DNA of 13,598 nucleotides from Candidatus Aminicenantota bacterium. Its GTDB lineage: Bacteria > Acidobacteriota > Aminicenantia > UBA2199. Position 1 is the first letter of the stretch, and each line of letters opens with the position of its first letter. The notes beneath the pieces were generated by a model. It searched no databases. It saw nothing but the letters and a program-made list of their open reading frames with translations, and had not been told where the DNA came from. The DNA lies in contig JAUWNT010000052.1 of NCBI GenBank assembly GCA_030612495.1, forward strand, positions 1 to 13,598. The letters run 5' to 3'. Position numbers and translations under genes: made by a program. Below are positions 7,460-13,598 of the stretch, one piece after another.

Positions 7460-7828
7460 CTAAAGCTTTCCATACAAAACTTTCTCGATCTCATTATTTC
7501 CTTTCATCAATAAAATAGCTGATTTTGAAGAATTAAGTTCTCTCTCTTCAATAAGAGCATAGGCTGCAATTATAATAACGTCTCCCTTAGAAACAAGGTG
7601 AGCAGAAGCACCATTCAAAATAATATCTTTTGATCCTCTTTCAGCAGGAATAACATATGTTGCGAAACGATTCCCATTAGAAATATTGTATATCTCCACC
7701 TTCTGGAATTCCCTTAAACTAGCTTTTTCCATTATCTCTTCATCTATTGATATGCTTCCACTATAATTTAAATTTTTCCCGGTTACTTTTGCTCTATGTA
7801 TCTTTGAAATTAAAAAAGGTATTAACAT
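7460..7828 (-). CDS. panD: Aspartate 1-decarboxylase precursor
   Basis: PanD decarboxylates L-aspartate to beta-alanine for pantothenate synthesis. It is made as an inactive pro-enzyme that cleaves itself between Gly24 and Ser25, turning Ser25 into the pyruvoyl cofactor. That site is visible as YSGSISID with Gly24-Ser25 at the expected numbers. Other family features are KIHRAKVT (9-16), the NGNRFATYVI strand and LNGASAHL, where NGAAAR is more common. At 122 residues it has the usual length. Its ATG directly abuts the panC stop codon (TAAATG), and AGGAGA at 7836-7841 is a strong ribosome site. With panB and panC in the same operon, the full route to pantothenate from ketoisovalerate and aspartate is covered, except for ketopantoate reductase (panE), which is not in the window. 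Confidence 0.97.
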   Translation of the reverse strand: MLIPFLISKIHRAKVTGKNLNYSGSISIDEEIMEKASLREFQKVEIYNISNGNRFATYVIPAERGSKDIILNGASAHLVSKGDVIIIAAYALIEERELNSSKSAILLMKGNNEIEKVLYGKL

Positions 7829-8674
7829 TTAAATTTCTCCTAAAATAAAATTATCAATAAGTCTTGTTTCCCCAAGCTTAATTGCTACAGCAACAAGTGT
7901 ATTGTTATTATCAATTTTGTCAAGACTTTCTAAAGTCTTTAGATTAACAATCTCAACATAATCTATTTTAATACATTTATTTTTTTTTAACTCTCTTACA
8001 ATTTTTTCTCTAATCTTATTAGCTTCAAACAATCCATTATTTATAAGCATGTTTGCTTCTTTTAATGCTTCTGGCATCAACAATGCTGCTTCCCTTTCTT
8101 CTTTTGAAAGATATTTATTACGAGATGAAAGTGCTAAGCCATCTTCATCCCTGACAATAGGCATTACCTTTATACTAATATCCAGGTTCAAATCTTCCTT
8201 CATCCTCTTTATAATAACAGCTTGCTGAGCATCTTTTGCACCAAAATAAACATTTTCAGGTTTTACTATATTAAATAATTTCAAAACAACTGTGCAAACT
8301 CCCCTGAAATGTATAGGTCTCGATCTTCCACATAAAACCTTGCTTAATTTTTCTACTTCAACAAAAGTTGAGAAATTTTCAGGATACATCTCGCCTGAAT
8401 CAGGTGAAAATAGTATATCCACTCTCCTCTCTTCAAGTAATTTAGAATCTCTTTCCATATCCCTGGGGTAAGCATTAAAATCTTCATTTGGGCCAAATTG
8501 AGATGGATTTACAAAAATAGAAACAACATTTATATCATTCTCTCTAATTGATTGCTCAATAAGGCTTAAATGTCCTTCATGAATATAGCCCATTGTAGGT
8601 ATCAAACCAATCTTTTTCCCCATTAATGTAAATAACTCTTTTTTCAAATCATCTATTTTTTTTATTATTCTCAT
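7829..8674 (-). CDS. panC: Pantothenate synthetase (pantoate-beta-alanine ligase)
   Basis: PanC joins pantoate and beta-alanine using ATP through a pantoyl-adenylate, giving pantothenate (vitamin B5), in the cytoplasm. The 281-residue protein has the nucleotidyltransferase signature IPTMGYIHEGHLSL (25-38), including the HxGH motif at His32 and His35. Other motifs are FVNPSQFGPNEDF (54-66), FGAKDAQQ (144-151) and LSSRNKYLS (182-190), the KMSKS-like loop with the conserved SSRN. All residues I would expect at the active site are present. Its ATG overlaps the panB stop as ATGA, and the next gene, panD, starts immediately after its TAA, so panB, panC and panD are translated as a tightly coupled block. 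Confidence 0.98.
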   Translation of the reverse strand: MRIIKKIDDLKKELFTLMGKKIGLIPTMGYIHEGHLSLIEQSIRENDINVVSIFVNPSQFGPNEDFNAYPRDMERDSKLLEERRVDILFSPDSGEMYPENFSTFVEVEKLSKVLCGRSRPIHFRGVCTVVLKLFNIVKPENVYFGAKDAQQAVIIKRMKEDLNLDISIKVMPIVRDEDGLALSSRNKYLSKEEREAALLMPEALKEANMLINNGLFEANKIREKIVRELKKNKCIKIDYVEIVNLKTLESLDKIDNNNTLVAVAIKLGETRLIDNFILGEI

Positions 8675-9516
8675 TTCAAAAACTCATCAATATCTTTATT
8701 TAGATGATAGCTTTCTTTATCACCCGGAAAATTCTCTTTCTTAATATCATTAATGTATCTTTCTAATGCATCATAAATAATAGAGTATACATCAGCATAT
8801 TTTCTTACAAACTTTGGTAAATACAAATTTGTAAACCCAATTAAATCATGAAAAACCATAACCTGTCCATCGCAATACTTACCAGCTCCTATACCAATTG
8901 TAGGTATTGAAACTTTCTCAGTTATTTTTTTTGCTAATTCAAGTGGAATTGATTCAAGTACCAATGCAAAGACTCCTATTCTTTCAAGCTCAATTGCATC
9001 CTGGATAATTTCCTTGGCCTTTCCCTTTACTTTTCCTTGAACTTTATAAGCTCCTAATCTATTAATAGATTGAGGTGTGAGACCTAAATGCCCCATCACT
9101 GGAATTTCAGCATTAATAATAGCTTCAATTACATTGAATCTTTTTCTACCCCCTTCCAATTTCACAGCCTCAGCCCCACCCTTTTTTACTATCTTTAAAG
9201 CATTTTCAACAGCTTTTTCAACACTTATATGATAGGATTGAAATGGCATATCACTTACAACTAAAGATAATGGTTCTGCTTTTGCAACCATACTCGTATG
9301 ATAAATTATATCATCCACATCTACTTTCAATGTATTCTTATCTCCATGGAGAACCATACCTAAAGAATCACCAACCAGGATAATATCAATACCTGCTTTA
9401 GATGCAATTTTAGCACTGGGATAATCGTATGATGTTACTGCAGAAATTTTTTCTCCAGCTTCTTTCCTATTTTTTATAGTTAGAACTGTTATTTTTTCTC
9501 CATCAAGCTGGGGCAT
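8671..9516 (-). CDS. panB: 3-methyl-2-oxobutanoate hydroxymethyltransferase (ketopantoate synthase)
   Basis: PanB adds a hydroxymethyl group from 5,10-methylenetetrahydrofolate to 2-oxoisovalerate, forming ketopantoate, the first dedicated step to pantothenate. The 281-residue TIM-barrel protein shows TSYDYPSA (28-35), LVGDSLGMVLHG (47-58) and SDMPFQSY (88-95), which carry the metal-binding aspartates. It also shows AVKLEGG (117-123), MGHLGLTPQS (141-150), LVLESIP (185-191, with the expected catalytic Glu188), TIGIGAG (206-212) and CDGQVMVFHDLIGF (215-228). The ATG at 9516 is supported by GGGAGA at 9524-9529 and gives a slightly long N-terminus. It overlaps the end of the deoxynucleoside kinase gene by 14 bases. 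The C-terminal 25 residues are charged and less typical. Confidence 0.98.
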   Translation of the reverse strand: MPQLDGEKITVLTIKNRKEAGEKISAVTSYDYPSAKIASKAGIDIILVGDSLGMVLHGDKNTLKVDVDDIIYHTSMVAKAEPLSLVVSDMPFQSYHISVEKAVENALKIVKKGGAEAVKLEGGRKRFNVIEAIINAEIPVMGHLGLTPQSINRLGAYKVQGKVKGKAKEIIQDAIELERIGVFALVLESIPLELAKKITEKVSIPTIGIGAGKYCDGQVMVFHDLIGFTNLYLPKFVRKYADVYSIIYDALERYINDIKKENFPGDKESYHLNKDIDEFLK

Positions 9517-10141
9517 AATATTTTCTCCCTATTTCATGATTCTCTATCTCATTTATCAAGTTTTGAACACTTGATTCATTATCAAGATCAAGCTCCTCCA
9601 TATTTACAACTAATAAAGGCGAGCTATTATAATTAAAAAAATAGTAATTATAGGCTTCAAATAACTCTCTCCAATACTCTTTAGGAATATTCTTTTCAAA
9701 CTCTGTGCCTTTTTCTTCAATTCTTCTTAACATCTCTGAAAAAGATACCTGAAGATAAACTACAATATCTGGAGAGATAATATTTTTTGAGAAAATTTTA
9801 AACATCTTTTTGTAAACATCGAGATCTTCATCATTTAAAATGATGTGTGCATAAATCCCATCTCTAAAAAAAATATAATCACTTACAGTTGTCTTATGAA
9901 ATAGTCCTTTTTGTTTTATTTCTAATTGTTGAGAATAACGATTCAATAAAAAAACAATCTGAGTTTTAAGAGAATAAGAATTTTCCCCATTTTTTATCGA
10001 ATTACAGAAATTACCCATAAAGGGATTTTCTTTGTTATCAAGTATTATTCTGGCATTTAATTTTTGTGAAATTTTTTTAGCTAATCTGGTTTTACCTGAC
10101 TTTACTAATCCATCAACAATAATATATTTAAAATCACCCAT
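9503..10141 (-). CDS. Deoxynucleoside kinase-family protein
   Basis: This 212-residue P-loop kinase resembles the deoxyadenosine/deoxyguanosine/deoxycytidine kinase family, which phosphorylates deoxynucleosides to 5'-monophosphates for salvage. Residues 11-18 (GLVKSGKT) are the P-loop; it fits Walker A but has Lys where the family usually has a second Gly. ENPFM (38-42) and the helix TQIVFLLNRYSQQ (60-72) are family landmarks. VSDYIFFRDGIYAHIIL (86-102) matches the bacterial subgroup with SDY..F in place of the DRS motif. The segment where the catalytic Glu-Pro is expected reads Asp35-Asn36, a possible weakening or shift. A C-terminal SPLLVVNMEELD strand is also typical. Kinases of this kind often precede panB in deltaproteobacterial genomes, as here. 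The start lacks a Shine-Dalgarno sequence and lies 8 bases after a -10 box, so the mRNA is probably leaderless. Confidence 0.88.
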   Translation of the reverse strand: MGDFKYIIVDGLVKSGKTRLAKKISQKLNARIILDNKENPFMGNFCNSIKNGENSYSLKTQIVFLLNRYSQQLEIKQKGLFHKTTVSDYIFFRDGIYAHIILNDEDLDVYKKMFKIFSKNIISPDIVVYLQVSFSEMLRRIEEKGTEFEKNIPKEYWRELFEAYNYYFFNYNSSPLLVVNMEELDLDNESSVQNLINEIENHEIGRKYYAPA

Positions 10142-10149
10142 GGATTTGG

Positions 10150-10178
10150 ATTATATCATTTATTGATGCTTATGTAAA
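10150..10178 (-). promoter_or_regulatory. Strong promoter for the deoxynucleoside kinase-pan operon, predicted leaderless
   Basis: On the - strand TTTACA (10173-10178), a 17-base spacer and a perfect TATAAT (10150-10155) form the best promoter in the window. Only 8 bases (CCAAATCC) separate the -10 box from the ATG at 10141. Initiation would therefore fall on or 1-2 bases before the start codon, leaving no room for a ribosome binding site, and none is seen. It probably drives the kinase, panB, panC, panD, the PfkB kinase and perhaps the tRNA. Confidence 0.65.
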
Positions 10179-10230
10179 TAAAACATATCACGCAAAACCC
10201 ATTATCTATTAGCTTCAATACCCTATTCAT
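10156..10230 (-). CDS. Possible 24-residue small protein
   Basis: A short ORF with an ATG at 10228-10230 and a TGA at 10156-10158 fills most of the gap between uvrB and the kinase gene. AGAGG ends 6 bases before its ATG (10237-10241), a better ribosome site than that of either neighbouring gene. The predicted peptide begins MNRVLKLIDN and continues into a hydrophobic FCVICFIYISI stretch, closing with NK, so it could be a tiny membrane-associated peptide. The stop codon abuts the -10 box of the next promoter, and the -35 box lies inside the ORF. It would be translated from the uvrB transcript. Chance ORFs of this length are common in AT-rich sequence; the ribosome site is the only positive evidence. 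Confidence 0.25.
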   Translation of the reverse strand: MNRVLKLIDNGFCVICFIYISINK

Positions 10231-10251
10231 AATTAACCTCTGTTTAGTTTA

Positions 10252-12225
10252 TTAATACATCTCTATCAGTAAATTTTTTAGATACTTAATCTTCTCTCTT
10301 AAAAATGCAGCTCCTTTAAAATCGAGCTGGTTAGCCTTCGCCTTCATCAATTTTGATAATTTATCAATCTCCTTTATTAAACTTTCTTTATCTTTGAACT
10401 CAACCTTTATATGCTCTTCACTTTTTCTTATCCAGAAGTCATCATCATAAAAATCTTTTACCTTTTTTATAATAGATGTTGGCACAATATTATTTTTCTT
10501 ATTATAAAGTATTTGATACTCTCTTCTTCTATTTGACTCATCAATTGCTTTCTTTAAAGAAAAAGTCATATCCTTTATATAAAGAATAACCCTTCCTTTC
10601 ACATTTCTTGATGCTCTTCCAAAATTTTGAATAAGTGAAGTTGCTGAACGTAAATATCCCTCTCTATCTGCATCAAGTATTACAACAAGGGAAACCTCAG
10701 GAAGATCAAGACCTTCGCGTAAAAGATTTATCCCAATAAGAGTATCTATTTCACCCATTCTTAATTTCTTTATTATCTTAATTCTATCTAAAGATTTAAT
10801 TTCAGAATGGAGATAAGCGCATTTAATACCTTTAATCGATAGATAATCGGCCAATTTTTCTGACATCTTTTTTGTAAGTGTTGTAATAAGAATTCTATTT
10901 TTATCTGAAATTTCTTTCTCTACTTCTTTAATCATATCTTCAACAGGAGATTCTATTTTCCTGATTTCAATCTTTGGATCTAACAATCCAGTAGGCCTTA
11001 CAAGTAGTTCTGTGACATGATGTTTCGAATCTGTTAACTCATAATCCGAAGGTGTAGCAGATACATAAAGCACATTTTTTATTTTAGATTGTATCTCTCC
11101 AAAATTCAAAGGCCTATTTTCAAGAGCTGATGGTAAGCGAAATCCAAAATCAACCAATCTTTGTTTCCTTGATCTATCACCCAAATACATACCTCTGAGT
11201 TGAGGAATGCTTATATGAGATTCATCAATTATAATTAAATAATCTTTCCCAAAGAAATCTAAAAGAGTATATGGTGGCTCTCCCTTTTTTCTGTCAGACA
11301 AATACAGTGAGTAATTCTCAATTCCGGAGCAATAACCATATTGCTCAAGTAATTCAATATCATATAATGCTTTTTCTTTTAACCTTTCAGCAAATTCAAG
11401 CTTATTTTCTTTCAAAAAGAACTCAACCCTTTCATTTAACTCAGTTTTAATTTTTCCAATTGAATCCTCTATTCTTGATTTTTTATAATAAAAATAGCTT
11501 ATTGGGAATATATTAACAGTTTCAAGTCGTTCTAATTTATGGGCTGTTATTGCATCAAAAACTTCTATTTCAACTATATTCATTCCATTTAAAATAAATC
11601 TTATGGGGTTTTCTTCACTTGTAGGAAATATTTCAATTATATCCCCTCTTATCCTGAATTTACCTGTTTCAATAAATTCCTCAGTTCTTAAATAACCAAG
11701 ATCAATAAACTCTCTAATCAAATCTTCTCTTTTTATTTTTGTAAATAGAGAATATGAGATTTTCTGTTTAAAAAAATCATCCGGTGACCCAATATTATAA
11801 ATTGCTGAAACCGAGGCAATAATAATAGTATTTTTTGATTCAAGTATGTTCCTTGCAGCATCTATCCTTAACCTTTCAAGTTCAGGGTTAATTGATACTT
11901 CTTTTGCTATATACAGGTTTTTTTGTGGAACATAGGCTTCAGGCTGATAATAATCATAATAACTTATAAAATATCCGATCCTGTTTTCAGGGAAAAAGCT
12001 CTTAAACTCTTGATATAATTGAGCTGCAAGAGTCTTATTCGGTGAAAGTATTAGGCAGGGTAAACCTAATTCGTATATTATATTTGCCATTACAAAGGTT
12101 TTACCTGAACCAGTTACTCCAAGTAAAACCTGTCTTTCTATCTGTTTTCTATAATCTGAAACAATCTTTTTAACAGCCTTATTCTGTGCATCAGTGATCT
12201 TATAGGCTGACTTTAATACATACAT
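10252..12225 (-). CDS. uvrB: Excinuclease ABC subunit B
   Basis: UvrB is the damage-verifying, DNA-strand-separating ATPase of nucleotide excision repair. It receives DNA from UvrA and recruits UvrC. The 657-residue length is typical. Motifs in order are Walker A LGVTGSGKT (35-43), the beta-hairpin YYDYYQPEAYVP (89-100) that inserts between strands, EFIETGKFRIRGDIIEIFP (183-201), Walker B-type IIIDESH (331-337), SATPSDYE (389-396), LHSEI (472-476), GINLLREGLDLPEVSLV (498-514) and motif VI QNFGRASRN (533-541). The C-terminal UVR domain that contacts UvrC spans about 613-652. Deviations are ITDAQ where the P.GDQ Q-motif is usual, and NFGRAS in motif VI where TIGRAA is usual. There is no Shine-Dalgarno sequence; the ATG lies 3 bases after the stop of the dehydrogenase gene and an in-frame TAA directly precedes it, so re-initiation is likely. 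Confidence 0.98.
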   Translation of the reverse strand: MYVLKSAYKITDAQNKAVKKIVSDYRKQIERQVLLGVTGSGKTFVMANIIYELGLPCLILSPNKTLAAQLYQEFKSFFPENRIGYFISYYDYYQPEAYVPQKNLYIAKEVSINPELERLRIDAARNILESKNTIIIASVSAIYNIGSPDDFFKQKISYSLFTKIKREDLIREFIDLGYLRTEEFIETGKFRIRGDIIEIFPTSEENPIRFILNGMNIVEIEVFDAITAHKLERLETVNIFPISYFYYKKSRIEDSIGKIKTELNERVEFFLKENKLEFAERLKEKALYDIELLEQYGYCSGIENYSLYLSDRKKGEPPYTLLDFFGKDYLIIIDESHISIPQLRGMYLGDRSRKQRLVDFGFRLPSALENRPLNFGEIQSKIKNVLYVSATPSDYELTDSKHHVTELLVRPTGLLDPKIEIRKIESPVEDMIKEVEKEISDKNRILITTLTKKMSEKLADYLSIKGIKCAYLHSEIKSLDRIKIIKKLRMGEIDTLIGINLLREGLDLPEVSLVVILDADREGYLRSATSLIQNFGRASRNVKGRVILYIKDMTFSLKKAIDESNRRREYQILYNKKNNIVPTSIIKKVKDFYDDDFWIRKSEEHIKVEFKDKESLIKEIDKLSKLMKAKANQLDFKGAAFLREKIKYLKNLLIEMY

Positions 12226-12228
12226 TTA

Positions 12229-13194
12229 TTAAAGTTTACACTCAGGAATCAAATACTTGGGTTTCTTTCCAGATAAAGCTAAAACAACATCATTATATGT
12301 CATCATTGCCATTGCAAGGCGGGTTTTATATGTAGCACTACCAATATGAGGTGCTAAAACAACATTTTTCAATTTTTTTAATTTTTCCGTTACCTCAGGT
12401 TCAAACTCATAAACATCAAGACCTGCTCCAAACAATTCATTTTTTTCAAGCTCTTGAGCAAGGCATTTTTCATCCATTAAAGCTCCTCTTGAAACATTTA
12501 TAAAAATAGCATCCTTTTTCATTAAATCAAACACATCCTTATTAAAGAGATGATGCACATCATTAGAATAAGGAATATGAATAGAAACAACATCTGATTC
12601 CCTTATTAACTCAATAAATCTAACAAATTTAAAGCCATATTTCCTTTCAATTTCTTGCTTCCTGGTTCTTGAATAATATATTACATTCATTCCAAATGCT
12701 TTTGCCCTAAATGCTAAAGCAAGTCCAATCCTACCCATTCCAATAATTCCAATTGTACTTCCATTCAATTCCTTACCAAGCATTAATTTCGCTTGCCACC
12801 CTTTAAAGCTTCCCCTTCTTACAAATTCATCAGCTTCAACAATTCTTCTCGAAACTGAAAGGATAAGAGCCATTGTAAGGTCCGCAGTTGCAGCAGTTAA
12901 AATATCCGGGGTATTTGTAACATATATTCCCTTTTCTATAGCATGCTTATAATCAATATTATTATATCCAACTGCATAATTCGCTATTATTTTTAGGTTC
13001 TTACAAATATCAATACTTTCTTTAGCTATATTATCAGACAAAAAACTTATTAAAGCTTCTGCATCCTGATTCTCTTCTAAAGCCTCATGTAAATTTTTAC
13101 CCGTATCTTCTACAACAATTAATTCAAATTCCCTTTTTAATCGTTCAATTACTTCTTCTAAATAATTTTTAGTTAATACTACTTTTTTTTTCAT
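12229..13194 (-). CDS. D-2-hydroxyacid dehydrogenase, glyoxylate/hydroxypyruvate reductase-like
   Basis: This 321-residue D-isomer-specific 2-hydroxyacid dehydrogenase is closest in motif pattern to glyoxylate/hydroxypyruvate reductases (GyaR/GRHPR type). These reduce glyoxylate to glycolate or hydroxypyruvate to glycerate with NAD(P)H. Family landmarks are NYAVGYNNID (72-81), TNTPDILTAATADL (93-106), the nucleotide-binding loop GMGRIG (152-157), and the catalytic set Arg236 (NVSRGALMDE), Glu265 (YEFEPEV) and His283 (APHIGSAT). After the second Rossmann strand it reads YYSRTRK, with basic residues where an Asp would favour NAD, so NADPH use is possible. The ATG at 13194 has GAGG at 13202-13205, 7 bases away, which supports a 26-base overlap with the preceding phosphorylase-like gene. 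The substrate cannot be fixed from sequence; glyoxylate is the best guess. Confidence 0.92.
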   Translation of the reverse strand: MKKKVVLTKNYLEEVIERLKREFELIVVEDTGKNLHEALEENQDAEALISFLSDNIAKESIDICKNLKIIANYAVGYNNIDYKHAIEKGIYVTNTPDILTAATADLTMALILSVSRRIVEADEFVRRGSFKGWQAKLMLGKELNGSTIGIIGMGRIGLALAFRAKAFGMNVIYYSRTRKQEIERKYGFKFVRFIELIRESDVVSIHIPYSNDVHHLFNKDVFDLMKKDAIFINVSRGALMDEKCLAQELEKNELFGAGLDVYEFEPEVTEKLKKLKNVVLAPHIGSATYKTRLAMAMMTYNDVVLALSGKKPKYLIPECKL

Positions 13195-13598
13195 CTATAT
13201 ACCTCTTTATTAATTCATAGGATTTTACAAATTCCTTTTTTATCAGATCATTATCAAAGAAAGGCTCTATTCCCCCAGGTCTTACAATATCTGTTGAAAT
13301 AATGAGTGCATAAAATGGTTTTTTTAGATAGACCCTCAATGGGAATAATTCCATATCCACAACCTCAATCTCCTCTATTAATTGCTCTCTCAGCCATTTC
13401 TTAGTTTCTCTCTGGATTAGATCCACACTAACCCCCTTAACCTTTTTTATATTTCCTAATAGAAAATCATTTAAATTAAGAGATTTCTTTTTTGAAAAGA
13501 GTTTAAATATTGAGCTTGAATAAATCTTTATCACATTCAAAGAGCATGGTACCTTAATATCTTTTTTTAAAACTCCTCCTGTTCCAAGAAAAAAGATA
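13169..13598 (-). CDS. Nucleoside phosphorylase/MTA-SAH nucleosidase-family protein (5' end outside window)
   Basis: The reading frame is open from the right edge to a TAA at 13169-13171, giving about 142 C-terminal residues. The start is outside the window; a TTG at 13540 is internal. Upstream of that TTG the frame encodes FFLGTGGVLKKDIKVP, matching the 'GtaGgL...gDivvp' strand-loop of the PNP/UDP phosphorylase and MTA/SAH nucleosidase superfamily. Further on, VVDMELFPLRVYLKKPF matches the ribose-binding Met-Glu motif, and ALIISTDI sits where the catalytic Asp (usually 'SD') is found. These enzymes cleave the N-glycosidic bond of nucleosides. The closest known activity (phosphorylase, MTA/SAH or futalosine nucleosidase) cannot be decided without the N-terminal half. 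It overlaps the dehydrogenase gene by 26 bases and heads the visible part of the uvrB group. Confidence 0.75.
   Translation of the reverse strand, partial: IFFLGTGGVLKKDIKVPCSLNVIKIYSSSIFKLFSKKKSLNLNDFLLGNIKKVKGVSVDLIQRETKKWLREQLIEEIEVVDMELFPLRVYLKKPFYALIISTDIVRPGGIEPFFDNDLIKKEFVKSYELIKRYIDEKKSSIN
13202..13205 (-). promoter_or_regulatory. Ribosome binding site for the dehydrogenase inside the phosphorylase-like gene
   Basis: GAGG on the - strand, 7 bases before the ATG at 13194, lies within the last codons of the preceding gene. It supports the overlapping start rather than a later in-frame start. Confidence 0.65.

Noticed and set aside
7441..7494. In-frame upstream ATG at 7494 extending the PfkB kinase by 18 residues
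   Set aside because: It would overlap panD, and the extra residues do not resemble the family N-terminus. The ATG at 7440 has a proper GGAGA site.

Overview
The window comes from an AT-rich bacterium (by eye roughly 30% G+C) using the standard bacterial code, with GGAGG-type ribosome binding sites, ATG starts and very tight gene packing. A lipoprotein with a lipobox, a DUF4388/PATAN-type protein, and a deoxynucleoside kinase placed directly before panB suggest a diderm lineage of the deltaproteobacteria/Deferribacterota kind or an uncultured candidate phylum. The sequence alone does not fix the taxon. All proteins look intact and chromosomal, and I see no mobile element, CRISPR array or phage gene.

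Except for the last 26 codons of a + strand gene at the left edge, everything is read on the - strand, so transcription runs from high to low coordinates. In that direction the first group is a nucleoside phosphorylase-family gene cut by the right edge, a glyoxylate/hydroxypyruvate reductase-like dehydrogenase, and uvrB. These overlap or nearly touch. A 110-base gap follows, holding a possible 24-codon small ORF and a near-consensus promoter whose -10 box lies only 8 bases before the next start codon, which predicts a leaderless mRNA.

The next group is deoxynucleoside kinase, panB, panC, panD and a PfkB/adenosine kinase-like gene. The pan genes make pantothenate: PanB forms ketopantoate, PanD makes beta-alanine from aspartate, and PanC ligates pantoate to beta-alanine. 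The two flanking kinases suggest a link to purine (deoxy)nucleoside salvage. The second kinase gene ends inside a tRNA-Ala(CGC) gene: its last four sense codons and its stop codon are the first 15 bases of the tRNA.

Between the tRNA and purF lies a good sigma70-type promoter. purF encodes glutamine-PRPP amidotransferase with the four cysteines of the iron-sulfur type. It shares one base with the start of a DUF4388-like gene of unknown function. After a 151-base AT-rich gap come miaA, hflX and a TPR lipoprotein with a C-terminal SLH-like region, all overlapping. miaA-hflX is the familiar pair of E. coli but without hfq between them.

The main points for a second look are the kinase/tRNA overlap, the predicted leaderless start of the kinase-pan operon, the small ORF before it, and the coupling of PurF to a DUF4388 protein. 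I found no clearly new multi-gene system; most of the window is core metabolism and RNA/DNA maintenance.
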